64,000 nucleotides of DNA from Halogranum rubrum (GTDB lineage Archaea > Halobacteriota > Halobacteria > Halobacteriales > Haloferacaceae): contig NZ_FOTC01000002.1 in NCBI RefSeq assembly GCF_900114455.1, positions 777,012-841,011 on the forward strand, in the 5' to 3' direction. The notes under the pieces were generated by a model that was given only the letters and a program-made list of their open reading frames with translations, was not told where the DNA came from and did not search any database. Below are positions 50,766 through 59,289 of this stretch, piece by piece. Position 1 is the first letter of the stretch, and every line of letters begins with the position of its first letter. The position numbers and the translations under genes are program-made.

Positions 50766-50857
50766 TTATCGGTCAGTGGTGCCGTGTCAACACTCACGCA
50801 CTGCAATGCTATGTGCGGCTATATCAAAATACCCCTTGGTGCTCAATTAAACGTTTC

Positions 50858-51955
50858 TCACCGCTCGACGATACGACGGTCCCCGTCGACCGCTTCGATT
50901 GTGACGCGTGTCGCCTCCACGGCTTCGAGAACGGACCCCCAGCCCCCCACGGTGACGACGCCGTCGCCCGTCTCGACGTAGATAGCTACCTGTCCGGCCA
51001 ACTGCGACAGCGGCGGCGGTCCCTCCGTCGACCGCATCCCCTCGTAGAGGACGTCGACGACGGTTCCCGAGAGTGAGACGTTCTCGCCCGTCTCTGTCGC
51101 GAACCCTTCGACCGAGACAGTGAGTTCGACACCGTCGTTGAGCAGCGGTTCGATGTCGCGTACACACCGGCGAATGTCCGCGTAAGACATCGGCGGCATG
51201 TCCGCTCGCCCGTCGTAGATGACGTCCCACACCTCCCAGAGACACGTCTGGAAGTACCAGTGGAACACGTAGGTCAGCGTGTAGTCGTTCACCAGTACGC
51301 CGTACTGATTCAGCGACTCTGCGTGTGGCGCGAAACACGTCTCGGTCCGGTCGACGAGCGCGACGAACGGCGTCGGAAGCTCGCGATGTCGGACCTCCGT
51401 CGTAGCGCCCTCGAACATCGACGACGGTGGGAGGTCTGGACCACCAGTCGGCGGCGTGTGAATCGAGAGTTTCACGATGGCTCCGTTTCGAGAGGCCGCT
51501 TCGAGTGCAGGCTTCAACTCTCGATACTGTTCCAGCGTCGCCGACACCTGTACTTCGTACTTGGCGTCGCGAATCGCCGCTGTCGCGTGGTCGAACACCG
51601 TGTCGAAACGCTTGACGATGCTCACCTTGTGGCGGTCGACTTCCGGCTCTTCCCACCGCTCTTCGATTTCGTCTGCGGCGTCGACGAGCAGTTCTGCTCG
51701 CCCACGGAGGTCTGTGAGAACGTCTTTCGGGTCGCGTGCACGCGCATGAAGACTCTCTTGTTCGTACGTCTCAATGTATCCCTTCGACTCCAAGTCACGA
51801 AGCACGTCGTAGATTCGTGCGGTCGGCACGGAACACGCGTCGGCGAGTTCCGTCGCGCTCGCCGCTCCTAACTGCAGCAGTGTATTGTACGCCTCGGCTT
51901 GGTACTGCGAGAGCCCCGCGTCTTCCAGAGCGCCTCGTAACTCCGCAGAGTCCAT
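50858..51955 (-). CDS. TrmB family transcriptional regulator
   Basis: The 365-residue protein has an N-terminal winged helix (LSQYQAEAYNTLLQLGAASATELADACSVPTARIYDVLRDL) and the TrmB C-terminal sugar-binding region with VSIVKRFDTVFDHATAAI, TPFVALVDRTETCFAPH and TYVFHWYFQTCLWEVWDV. TrmB controls sugar metabolism in haloarchaea and Thermococcus, being released from DNA by sugars. No sugar genes adjoin it. ATTAATAT 25 bases upstream confirms ATG 51955. Confidence 0.9.
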   Translation of the reverse strand: MDSAELRGALEDAGLSQYQAEAYNTLLQLGAASATELADACSVPTARIYDVLRDLESKGYIETYEQESLHARARDPKDVLTDLRGRAELLVDAADEIEERWEEPEVDRHKVSIVKRFDTVFDHATAAIRDAKYEVQVSATLEQYRELKPALEAASRNGAIVKLSIHTPPTGGPDLPPSSMFEGATTEVRHRELPTPFVALVDRTETCFAPHAESLNQYGVLVNDYTLTYVFHWYFQTCLWEVWDVIYDGRADMPPMSYADIRRCVRDIEPLLNDGVELTVSVEGFATETGENVSLSGTVVDVLYEGMRSTEGPPPLSQLAGQVAIYVETGDGVVTVGGWGSVLEAVEATRVTIEAVDGDRRIVER

Positions 51956-51980
51956 TATTACGGTTCCACGACCTACACGG

Positions 51981-51988
51981 ATATTAAT
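51981..51988 (-). promoter_or_regulatory. TATA box for trmB-like gene
   Basis: ATTAATAT (minus strand) lies 25 bases before ATG 51955. Confidence 0.55.
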
Positions 51989-51997
51989 GCGTCCCCT

Positions 51998-52022
51998 CGA
52001 CCCGAGAAGTTTTCACGGGTCG
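51998..52022 (-). terminator. Hairpin between guaB and the TrmB gene
   Basis: CGACCCG and CGGGTCG form a 7-bp stem with an 11-base loop, 140 bases downstream of the guaB stop on the minus strand. It may end guaB transcription. No T-run follows immediately. Confidence 0.3.
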
Positions 52023-52161
52023 CTTCGCTCCGCTGGGCCGAGTCTACGCCATCGACTCCTGCGCCGTCGGTGGCGGTGACTACTGTCTGGTCTGAGCGTC
52101 GAGAGAGAAAGAGAACGAGAGTCGAGCGGGGGAGAACAGCGAGACTGGCGCGCGAACGAGA

Positions 52162-53670
52162 CTACTCGTTCGGACTGTAGTTCGGCGCTTCGTCGGTAAT
52201 CATCACGTCGTGCGGGTGGCCTTCGGTCTGGCCGGCCGCAGAGACGCGGACGAACTTGGACTTCTCCTTGAAGTGCGGAATCGTCTCGGCACCGACGTAG
52301 CCCATGCCGGACTGCATCCCGCCGACGAGTTGGTGGAGTTCCGAGGCGAGACTGCCCTTGTACGGCGTCGCGGCTTCGACACCTTCGGGGACGTAGTCTT
52401 CCTCTTCGTCGGGTTCGTCCTTGAGGTAGCGGTCACCACCGCCGGACTTCATCGCACCGACACTCCCCATGCCACGGTACTGTTTGTACTTCTTGCCGTT
52501 CATCGTGATGACACGGCCGGGAGCCTCGTCGGTGCCGGCGAAGAACGACCCGAGCATCACGGCGTCGGCACCGGCGGCGACGGCCTTGATGGCGTCGCCG
52601 GAGTAGCGAATCCCACCGTCGGCGATGACGGGAACGTCCTGGGGGCCAGCGACGTCGGCGACTTCGGCGACGGCCGAAATCTGTGGCATACCGGACCCGG
52701 AGACGACGCGCGTGGTACAGATGGAGCCTGGACCGATACCGACCTTGACGCCGTCTGCGAAGTCGACGACTTCCTCGGCCGCTTCGCGGGTCCCGATGTT
52801 GCCGACGACGACGTCGGCGGCGACGTTCTCGGCGATGGCGCGGGCGGCGTCGATGACGTTCAGGTTGTGCGCGTGCGCGCAGTCGATAAAGATGACGTCC
52901 GCGCCAGCCTCGTCGGCGGCGACAGCGCGCTCTTCGTCGAACGGACCGACAGCGACACCGCAGAGGAGTGCACCGTCGTCGTCGCGGGCGGCGTTCTCGT
53001 GTTCGCGGCGCTGGAGGATGCCCTGCATCGTGACCAGACCGACGAGGTGGTCTTCGGCGTCGACGATGGGAACACGCTCTATCTTGTAGTCGTACATCAG
53101 TTCGAGCGCCTCGCGCGCGGTCACGTCCTCACCGGCGGTGATGACCTCGTCGGTCATCGCTTCGCGGACGGCGTCGGTCTCGCCGACTTCGAGGTACGGG
53201 CGGATGTCGGTGCCAGAGATGATACCCAACACGGTGTCCTCGTCGTCGACGACGGGTGCGCCGGAGACGCCCGCGTGTTCCATCATCGCGTCGACGTCGC
53301 TCACGGTCTGTTCGGGACTCGCGGTGACGACGTCGTCGCGGGGGATGACGAGTTCGTCGGCGCGCTTGATGTGACTGATCTCGTCGACCATCTGCTCGAT
53401 GGTCATGTTACGGTGGAGGACGCCGAGTCCACCCTCGCGGGCCATCCCGATGGCCATGCCGCTCTCGGTGACGGTGTCCATCGCCGCCGAGAGGATGGGG
53501 ATGTTGAGTTCGACGTTCGTGGAGACGCGTGTCGACACGTCTGCGTCGTCGGGTTCGACGCGACTCTCCATCGGGCGGAGCAGCACGTCGTCGAACGTCA
53601 GTGACTCGGGTACACGCAGTTTCTCCGAAAAGGGTTCTCGCTCGTCTCGTTCGGGAACGTCGTTCGCCAT
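52162..53670 (-). CDS. guaB: Inosine-5'-monophosphate dehydrogenase
   Basis: The 502-residue enzyme has the IMPDH barrel: LTFDDVLLRPMESRV, IPILSAAMDTVTESGMA, a two-CBS insert at about 110-225, GIGPGSICTTRVVSG with the active-site Cys at 318, DGGIRYSGDAIKA, and the flap with GMGSVGAM and YVPEGVEA. It oxidises IMP to XMP for GMP synthesis. ATG 53670 is preferred to an upstream frame extension. The long gap upstream (53671-53991) and TATA elements downstream do not serve it. Single-gene transcript expected. Confidence 0.96.
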   Translation of the reverse strand: MANDVPERDEREPFSEKLRVPESLTFDDVLLRPMESRVEPDDADVSTRVSTNVELNIPILSAAMDTVTESGMAIGMAREGGLGVLHRNMTIEQMVDEISHIKRADELVIPRDDVVTASPEQTVSDVDAMMEHAGVSGAPVVDDEDTVLGIISGTDIRPYLEVGETDAVREAMTDEVITAGEDVTAREALELMYDYKIERVPIVDAEDHLVGLVTMQGILQRREHENAARDDDGALLCGVAVGPFDEERAVAADEAGADVIFIDCAHAHNLNVIDAARAIAENVAADVVVGNIGTREAAEEVVDFADGVKVGIGPGSICTTRVVSGSGMPQISAVAEVADVAGPQDVPVIADGGIRYSGDAIKAVAAGADAVMLGSFFAGTDEAPGRVITMNGKKYKQYRGMGSVGAMKSGGGDRYLKDEPDEEEDYVPEGVEAATPYKGSLASELHQLVGGMQSGMGYVGAETIPHFKEKSKFVRVSAAGQTEGHPHDVMITDEAPNYSPNE

Positions 53671-53905
53671 ATAAATCGTGAACTCTCGCAGGTCAAAAAC
53701 GTTGCGAGTCAGCACGTCTATGCGTCCAACTCACAGACACGAGCAAGCATCTATGCACGGTTGCGTATACTTTCGTGAGTGTCACTCGAAGTAGCGACGA
53801 CTTGCCGCGCCATCGTCAAATCCTGCAGGAATAATCACCCTAGTCACTCTCTCACAATGACGTTCTCTCGGTGTTGTCTATCAATAGCCTATACTTCCGA
53901 ACCAC

Positions 53906-53914
53906 CTTTAAATA
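53906..53914 (+). promoter_or_regulatory. Strong TATA box (CTTTAAATA)
   Basis: A near-ideal archaeal TATA sequence. Its transcript would start near 53938, where an ATG at 53939 opens only a 32-codon frame. Confidence 0.45.
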
Positions 53915-53960
53915 CGAAAGCACAGAATCTGTTGGCACATGCGGCCATGCCCCACACAAC

Positions 53961-53968
53961 GTTTATTA
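53961..53968 (+). promoter_or_regulatory. TATA box for the 53992 reading frame / DUF5794 operon
   Basis: GTTTATTA lies 23 bases before ATG 53992. Confidence 0.5.
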
Positions 53969-53991
53969 CTTCTCTCCAACACAGTTGTACT

Positions 53992-54186
53992 ATGGACTCC
54001 GACAGTTTCGCCGCATCGCGTATTGCCGGTCAGATGACCCCCGTATCCGGCTTTACCTTTACAGCGATGTGGCGAACACTCAAACCGGAGTCGAATCTCG
54101 GACTCACCGGATTCTCCGGGTCCAACGACGCAGGTTTGGGGGAGTTGCGTTCGTATCGCCGTTTGGCCGATGGTGACGGCCGCTAG
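53992..54186 (+). CDS. Possible 64-residue leader protein gene
   Basis: An ATG at 53992, exactly at leaderless distance from GTTTATTA, opens a 64-codon frame ending six bases before the DUF5794 gene. The product (MDSDSFAASRIAGQMTPVSG...) is neither strongly acidic nor rich in haloarchaeal codon bias, and no family is recognised. It may be real, or the TATA box may serve a 200-base 5' leader of the downstream gene. Confidence 0.3.
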   Translation: MDSDSFAASRIAGQMTPVSGFTFTAMWRTLKPESNLGLTGFSGSNDAGLGELRSYRRLADGDGR

Positions 54187-54192
54187 TCCCGA

Positions 54193-55143
54193 ATGAGTGT
54201 CTCACAACATCCGGTCGCCCTCCGCCTCGAACAGCAAGTCGGCGGCGCGACGAAGCTCCTCGCGACGGTCATGGGGCTTCCACTCGTCGACGGCATACTG
54301 CCTGCGCTCATCATCGCGGGCGCACTCCAGTCGCCGACGGACATCGTCGAGGCTGGCCTCCTCATCTTCGGTGGCTCGGCCACGATGGCCGTCATCCTCG
54401 CCGAGATGGACGGCACGCGCCGCGAGCAGGTGCTCTCCATCCTACTCTTGGCCGCCATCCTGCTGCCCGTCGCGGCGCTAGAAGCGGCGTTCGTCATGAC
54501 GCTCGAAGGCGTGTTGAACTTCGACATGTTCCACCGCTTCGCGGGCATCGTCATCCTCGCCATCGCGGCGAAGACGGCCTCTTCGAAGGTCGGTGAGTAC
54601 CTCCCGAGTCCCGGGGCCATCATCGCTCTCGGACTGGTCGCGAGTCTGAAGAAGCCCTCGAACATGGAACTCGTGGTGACCCCCGACCTGACCAACGTCC
54701 CGAACGCCGTCGCCGCCGTCGGCGTCGGTATCGCGTTCGCCCTCGCGGTGGCACTGCTCGCTCCGCGACTGCGCGGTGCAGTCGACATCGACCTGTTCCG
54801 CTTCGGCAGTTCGGTCGCTCTCGGCATGCTCGCACTCTCGGTGCTGGGCGTGCCTGGCGTCCCGAAGGACGCACCCATCGCCCTCGTCACGCTCGGTGTG
54901 ACGGCGCTGTTCGCGTTCGACCCGGCGTCGGACTCGACGCTCGTCGCCGACGCGACTGACGTGAGCGAACGGTCCGACGCGGACGCCGCTGCCGCCGTCA
55001 CCGACGGTGGTGGCGACGCCGAGCACTCCCAGAACGACGAGAGCTCCGACGCGGCAGTCGACTTCGACGAGGCAGACGACTCGGCTACCGAGGACGACTA
55101 CCTCTACCCCGAGGACGAAGACGCGCGCGCACCGTGGCTCTGA
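54193..55143 (+). CDS. DUF5794 multi-pass membrane protein
   Basis: The 316-residue protein has about six to seven TM helices in residues 20-260: TKLLATVMGLPLVDGILPALIIAG, AGLLIFGGSATMAVILAEMDG, VLSILLLAAILLPVAAL and others. A final 55-residue acidic tail ends in YPEDEDARAPW. The start (VSQHPVALRLEQQVGGATKLL) matches the haloarchaeal DUF5794 family as I recall it. Function unknown. It is downstream of guaB on the opposite strand and upstream of a DUF5795 gene. Confidence 0.85.
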   Translation: MSVSQHPVALRLEQQVGGATKLLATVMGLPLVDGILPALIIAGALQSPTDIVEAGLLIFGGSATMAVILAEMDGTRREQVLSILLLAAILLPVAALEAAFVMTLEGVLNFDMFHRFAGIVILAIAAKTASSKVGEYLPSPGAIIALGLVASLKKPSNMELVVTPDLTNVPNAVAAVGVGIAFALAVALLAPRLRGAVDIDLFRFGSSVALGMLALSVLGVPGVPKDAPIALVTLGVTALFAFDPASDSTLVADATDVSERSDADAAAAVTDGGGDAEHSQNDESSDAAVDFDEADDSATEDDYLYPEDEDARAPWL

Positions 55144-55303
55144 CCACGAGAACCGCGCAGTGAGCCGCTGACTGCTCGGCCCTTCTCTCAGCTTTCCACT
55201 CCAACACGCGACGAGCGCCCGCCATGGGGAGTGACTGAGACACTTCGTTTGGCTGTCGTCACGCTGACGGAGGGCTTAGGTGGCTGGCGAAACTCGTCCC
55301 CGT

Positions 55304-55525
55304 ATGAGTAATCGCGTCGTGCAGGGGCGGATGGTCACGCCGAAGCGACTCGCAGAGCTAATCGAAGGAGAGCGACCGATGGAAGCCGAACCCATCGAAG
55401 ACGCCGACCGAGACTGCCCGGAGTGCGGTGGTAACGTCCTCACGGTCGGCTACATGCCGAGCGTGACGGAGTTCGTCACGGGCTACAAATGCCAAGACTG
55501 CGACTGGGCCGACGACGACCGATAA
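55304..55525 (+). CDS. DUF5795 small zinc-ribbon-like protein
   Basis: The 73-residue protein reads MSNRVVQGRMVTPKRLAELIEGERPME and carries two CxxC knuckles (DCPECGG and KCQDCDW) for one zinc. It resembles haloarchaeal DUF5795. It is 42 bases upstream of tRNA-Trp. An element GGCTTAGG near 55273-55280 at leaderless spacing supports ATG 55304 over an upstream Met. Confidence 0.85.
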   Translation: MSNRVVQGRMVTPKRLAELIEGERPMEAEPIEDADRDCPECGGNVLTVGYMPSVTEFVTGYKCQDCDWADDDR

Positions 55526-55534
55526 CCGAAACCC

Positions 55535-55542
55535 CTTTTAGG
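55535..55542 (+). promoter_or_regulatory. TATA box for tRNA-Trp
   Basis: CTTTTAGG lies 25 bases before the first nucleotide of the tRNA gene. Confidence 0.6.
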
Positions 55543-55567
55543 CAATTCGCCATACGTGGAGATGCAA

Positions 55568-55742
55568 GGGGTCGTGGCCAAGCCCGGCATGGCGACTGAC
55601 TCCAGAGGTAACGCCCGGTGACGAACTCCAGACTGATATTCCGAGCGACCGACTGATCATCGGTTCGCGTTGACGACCCTCTGGAGTACCGAGGCAAACC
55701 GGAGATATCAGTCGATCGGGGGTTCAAATCCCTCCGACCCCA
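55568..55742 (+). tRNA. tRNA-Trp(CCA), intron-containing
   Basis: Acceptor stem GGGGTCG (55568-55574) pairs with CGACCCC (55735-55741), with discriminator A at 55742. D-arm GCC...GGC, anticodon stem ACTGA (55595-55599) with TCAGT (55708-55712), anticodon CCA at 55602-55604, and T-arm GGGGG-TTCAAAT-CCCTCC are all readable. The intron begins after G37 (55605) and ends before A38 (55707), the position used in haloarchaeal tRNA-Trp genes. Mature length is 74 nt without CCA, which is not encoded. Confidence 0.96.
55606..55706 (+). ncRNA. tRNA-Trp intron resembling a C/D-box 2'-O-methylation guide RNA
   Basis: The 101-nt intron contains box-C-like GTGACGA (55618-55624), C'-like TTGACGA (about 55670-55676) and a box-D-like CCGA (55689-55692). 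TCTGGAGTA just before CCGA is complementary to the anticodon loop, and the fifth base from the box pairs with C34. CGACTGAT is complementary to the 3' exon at 38-45. Such introns are known in haloarchaea to guide Cm34 and Um39 in the same pre-tRNA. Boundaries of the mature sRNA are inferred. Confidence 0.7.
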
Positions 55743-56368
55743 CTTCCTTGCGTGAACTCACACGGTGAGCATCAGGTGTGTTCGCTTCTTTCGTTGTTCT
55801 TTGCGTGTAGTCTGATTAAATTCGAGACAGAAGGTTCGTCTCCATCGACGAACTGCTCGAATCCTGTGTCGCCCGATTTGAATGGTACTGCTAGGGTATC
55901 GTTGACCACGACGGCGAGAAACACGCCCGAACAGTGACGCCATCGACACAAACCTCACGTCGCACGAAGAGTCGCGAGAGTCGGCGGCGGCGAGTCTACG
56001 TCTTCGACAGACGCGGGGGAAAACAGACCAACTTCACAAAATTCTGAACTCCACCTCGTGTACTCACGAGGGAGGGTGCCTCTGACATAACGACACGACG
56101 CCCCTCTCAGAAGGACACGTGTCGTATCTCAACGCTTGAACCTGAATCGTATCAATTTTCCCATCTATTTGTTTTCCGTGTGCGTTTCTTGAACTTGGGG
56201 TGGTGCGGGCTCTATCAACGAAATCCGTGGTTTGGTGTAACGTAGAACTCGCCTGCGTCGTCGGATTTTCTGCATCTCCGATAGAGCTGTCACTATCGAT
56301 AAAAAGAGGGTCCGAATATACTATACTATTGACAATTACTATGCTCTCTCGTGATGTACTGTAAGAGT
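55743..56368. other. 626-base AT-richer region after tRNA-Trp, no gene
   Basis: Both strands have only Arg-rich or short frames. GC falls visibly below the flanks, especially at 56130-56340. An inverted repeat ACGACACG (about 56092-56099) and CGTGTCGT (about 56119-56126) is present. No duplicate of the tRNA 3' end (an att site) was found in this window. It looks like decayed accessory DNA at a tRNA gene. Confidence 0.5.
56315..56330 (+). promoter_or_regulatory. TATA region for the PadR gene
   Basis: AATATACTATACTATT contains overlapping TATA boxes 24-40 bases before the possible starts of the PadR gene at 56354 and 56369. Confidence 0.45.
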
Positions 56369-56659
56369 ATGCTGTTCGACCTTACAGGGTTCCAGCGTGA
56401 CCTAATGTACGTCATCAGTGGACTCGACCATCCATCGGGGCAGAGTATCAAAGAGCGATTCGAGCGAGACTTCGGTCAACAGATCAAACACGGTCGGCTG
56501 TATCCGAATCTCGACCACCTCGTCGAAAGTGGCTTCGTCGAGAAAGGACAGATCGACCGGCGGACGAACTACTACGAGTTGACGTCACTCGGCCGCCAGA
56601 AGTTGGAGCAGCGGCGCGAGTGGGAGAACCAAGTTCAGACGGGAATGACGACGAGTTAA
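56369..56659 (+). CDS. PadR family regulator
   Basis: The 96-residue protein is a lone PadR winged helix: LTGFQRDLMYVISGLDHPSG, SIKERFERDFGQQIKHGRLYPNLDHLVESGFVEK, and IDRRTNYYELTSLGRQKLE. Homologues begin at '...DLTGFQRD', so ATG 56369 is used; 56351 (GTG) and 56354 (ATG) are alternatives. It lies in AT-richer DNA without an obvious target operon, suggesting acquisition. It may repress itself. Confidence 0.88.
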   Translation: MLFDLTGFQRDLMYVISGLDHPSGQSIKERFERDFGQQIKHGRLYPNLDHLVESGFVEKGQIDRRTNYYELTSLGRQKLEQRREWENQVQTGMTTS

Positions 56660-56729
56660 GTACAGTCTCCAACGAACGCGATTATTTGGGGTACTGCCAC
56701 GGTGATCTACTGACACGATTGTCGAGTGA

Positions 56730-56831
56730 CTTCTATCCCACACCAGCGCGTGGGCCGAATTCGACGCGACGGCGAACACCGTCAGCGCAGACGACGGCGG
56801 CACTCTGAACGAGCAGGAGAACATCTCGTAA
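56730..56831 (+). pseudogene. C-terminal remnant of an unknown gene
   Basis: A frame free of stops runs from a TGA at 56727 to TAA 56829-56831. It reads ...AWAEFDATANTVSADDGGTLNEQENIS, acidic and haloarchaeal in style, but has no start. It looks like the tail of a gene whose front was lost. The family is not recognised. Confidence 0.35.
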
Positions 56832-56914
56832 TGTGTCAGCTCTCGGCGTGACTATGTTGACCACGGTAAACTCTGACCAGAACCGCTTTGACGTGGACAC
56901 ACTCATCGCCAGGC

Positions 56915-57343
56915 ATGAAGTTCGCATTCGTGTGTGTGCAGAATGCCGGTCGTAGTCAGATGGCGACGGCATTCGCCGAGCGAGAACGGTCGGCCCGCAG
57001 TGTCGACGACGAAGTCGACATCGTCACGGGCGGAACCCAACCCGCAGACCACGTCCACGAAGAAGTCGTCGACGTGATGCGAGAAGTGGGCATCGACCTG
57101 TCGTCGCGGACACCGCGCGAAGTCACACCTGCTGAACTCGACGATGCCGACTACGTCATCACGATGGGCTGTTCGGCCAGTGACGTCTGCCCCGCGACGT
57201 TCTCCGGAGAGAATCGCGACTGGGGACTGGACGATCCCGACGGCGAAGGACTCGACGCCGTCCGGGCGATTCGCGACGAAATCGAAGAACGGGTAGTCGC
57301 GCTATTCGACGAAGTCGGTGCGGAGACGAGAGCGAACGAGTAA
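56915..57343 (+). CDS. Low-molecular-weight phosphatase / arsenate-reductase-like protein
   Basis: The 142-residue protein starts MKFAFVCVQNAGRSQMATAF with the C7-x5-R13 P-loop of low-molecular-weight protein tyrosine phosphatases and ArsC. VITMGCSASDVCPA and the DPDGEGLDAVRAIRDEI segment support the arsenate reductase branch (EWGLDDP-type). No other ars genes are near, so protein-tyrosine phosphatase activity is equally possible. ATG 56915 is at the first strand; an upstream Met is not used. Confidence 0.85.
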   Translation: MKFAFVCVQNAGRSQMATAFAERERSARSVDDEVDIVTGGTQPADHVHEEVVDVMREVGIDLSSRTPREVTPAELDDADYVITMGCSASDVCPATFSGENRDWGLDDPDGEGLDAVRAIRDEIEERVVALFDEVGAETRANE

Positions 57344-57406
57344 GTCACGAGACGAACGAGTAAGCCACGAGGATTCACCACCCGGAGACGAAAGCGGGAC
57401 GGCGCG

Positions 57407-59209
57407 TCACTTGGGTAGCGTGAAGTAGAACGTCGACCCCTCACCCGGCGCCGACTCCACCCAGATGTGACCGCCGTGGAGTTCGACGATTTTCTGACAG
57501 ACTGCCAGTCCGATTCCGCTCCCCTCGGTGCTGTTTCCGTAGAACAGTCCGAACACGCGAGATAGCTCTTCGACTGCGATACCGACCCCCTCGTCACGGA
57601 CGGCAAACAGCCAGTGGTCGTCGACTTGTTCTGCGGAGACGTGGATTCGAGGCGTTCCTTCGGAGTACCGAATAGCGTTCCCGAGGAGATTCTGCATCAG
57701 TTGGACGAGGACCGTCTCGCTACCGTCCACGACTGGGAGCGACTCGGTCGTGATTTCGGCGTCCGTCTGTTCGATAGCGAGCGCGAGATTCTGCTGTGCC
57801 CGTTCGACGACGTCCGCGAAGTCGACAGCCCCGACGTCCTCGAGTTGTCGTGCGACCCGCGAGTACGCGAGAAGGGCGTGTACCATCTGTTGGAGGCGAC
57901 GCGACCCGTCGCGGGCGAACTGGAGGAACTCGACTCCCTCTTCGTCGAGTGTCTCTCCGTACCGCCTGTCGAGGAGGTCGAGGTAGCTCGACACCATTCG
58001 AAGCGGTTCACGAAGGTCGTGCGAGGCGATGTAGGCGAACTGTTCGAGTTCGTCGTTCGACCGTTCGAGTTCTTTCTGCTGTTTTTGTAACTGGAACTCG
58101 CTCAACTTGAGTTCGGTGATGTCCTCGGAGGTGACGACCATCCGCACGACGTCTCCCTCGTCGTCGACGATTGGCGCAAAACTCGACGAGAGCCAGCGGA
58201 ACGTCCCGTCCGCCAGTTCGATGCCGTGTCTGAACCCGAGTATCGTCTTGCCGTCGGCCAACACCTCACCGACGGGATACTCGTCGAGTGGCAGTGGAGC
58301 GTGTTCTTCGTCGTACAGCATCCCCTCCGTACTCTCCAGGTTCCGACCCATGAGCGGCCGTCCGTCCTCTTCGAACAGTTCCTCGGCCCGTGTGTTGTGC
58401 TGAACGACCGTCCCGGTGTCGTCGAGAACTGTGATGGCGACCGGACTCGTCTCGAGGATCTGCTCGACGAGTTCTTTCTCTTCGGAGAGGCGCTTCGTCT
58501 GTCGTCGCTGTTCGGTGATGTCTTTGAAGAACACCGAGAGGCCAGCCTCGTCCGGATACACCCGTACTTCCAGCCACCCTTCTGTGACCTGCGAGTAGAA
58601 CTCGAACGTAGTCTGCCGTTGCGTCTCTAGAGCGCGGTGGAGTTCGGTGTACGACCGCGAGTGTTTCGTCTCGGGGAACACGCTCGTCATCGACCGACCG
58701 AGCAGTTCGTCTTTGGGCCGTCCGAGCAACTCCGCGGCCTGTTCGTTCACGTAGGTGTACCGCAGTTGCTCGTCTAGTGCGGCGAACGAGTCGGAGACTC
58801 GGTCGAGAATCTCGTTTGTCCGTCCGTGTTCTCTCAGATCGTGTGTCACCTTCGCGAACCCGAGAAGTTCGTCGTCGTCGTCCCACACTGATGTGATGAC
58901 TACGTGAGCCCAGAATCTCGACCCGTCTTTTCGGACGCGCCACCCGTAGTCTTCGCTTCGTCCTTCGTCGATTGCCGTCGCCAACTGTCGCTCTGGTATG
59001 CCTCTCTCTCTGGCACTCTCGGGATAGAATCGCGAGAAGTGTTCCCCCTGTATCTCTTCTTCGGTGTACCCCTTGATTCGCTCTGCACCCTGGTTCCACG
59101 TGATGACTCGGCCCTCGACGTCGAGAAGGAAGATAGCGTAGTCCGTAATCTGGTCGACGAGGTTCCGGAAGCTTGCCTCCTCCACTAGTTCCGGGCCCGT
59201 CCGCTTCAT
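57407..59209 (-). CDS. Multi-PAS sensor histidine kinase
   Basis: The 600-residue cytoplasmic kinase has three PAS domains: about 15-125 (DQITDYAIFLLDVEGRVITWN), 128-245 (ILDRVSDSFAALDEQLRYTYVN) and 255-375 (ILETSPVAITVLDDTGTVVQHN). A coiled linker precedes a HisKA-like helix with H397 (YIASHDLREPLRM) and an ATPase domain with LLGNAIRYSE and GSGIGLAVCQKIVELHGG. There are no TM helices, so it senses internal signals such as redox or light. ATTATTACT 22 bases upstream fixes ATG 59209. No adjacent regulator gene. Confidence 0.92.
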   Translation of the reverse strand: MKRTGPELVEEASFRNLVDQITDYAIFLLDVEGRVITWNQGAERIKGYTEEEIQGEHFSRFYPESARERGIPERQLATAIDEGRSEDYGWRVRKDGSRFWAHVVITSVWDDDDELLGFAKVTHDLREHGRTNEILDRVSDSFAALDEQLRYTYVNEQAAELLGRPKDELLGRSMTSVFPETKHSRSYTELHRALETQRQTTFEFYSQVTEGWLEVRVYPDEAGLSVFFKDITEQRRQTKRLSEEKELVEQILETSPVAITVLDDTGTVVQHNTRAEELFEEDGRPLMGRNLESTEGMLYDEEHAPLPLDEYPVGEVLADGKTILGFRHGIELADGTFRWLSSSFAPIVDDEGDVVRMVVTSEDITELKLSEFQLQKQQKELERSNDELEQFAYIASHDLREPLRMVSSYLDLLDRRYGETLDEEGVEFLQFARDGSRRLQQMVHALLAYSRVARQLEDVGAVDFADVVERAQQNLALAIEQTDAEITTESLPVVDGSETVLVQLMQNLLGNAIRYSEGTPRIHVSAEQVDDHWLFAVRDEGVGIAVEELSRVFGLFYGNSTEGSGIGLAVCQKIVELHGGHIWVESAPGEGSTFYFTLPK

Positions 59210-59231
59210 AGTACACCGGTTATCATCCAGA

Positions 59232-59240
59232 AGTAATAAT
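59232..59240 (-). promoter_or_regulatory. TATA box for the PAS kinase
   Basis: ATTATTACT (minus strand) is 22 bases before ATG 59209. Confidence 0.55.
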
Positions 59241-59289
59241 CTATCGGCGAACAAGAAATAGATTTAAGACAGAATTTTCGGGGTGGAAT

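Larger units (their letters stand above)
53671..53991. other. 321-base gap between guaB and the DUF5794 gene region
   Basis: No supported coding region. It includes the plus-strand TATA box CTTTAAATA at 53906-53914 and GTTTATTA at 53961-53968. The first would start a transcript near 53938, the second near 53992. Confidence 0.55.

Noticed and set aside
55752-55958. 61- and 66-codon frames after tRNA-Trp
   Set aside because: Composition is Arg/Lys-rich or random, there is no promoter at the right spacing, and both frames oppose one another.
55568-56914. Active integrative element at tRNA-Trp
   Set aside because: No integrase gene and no second copy of the tRNA 3' end in the window; only a decayed stretch is supported.
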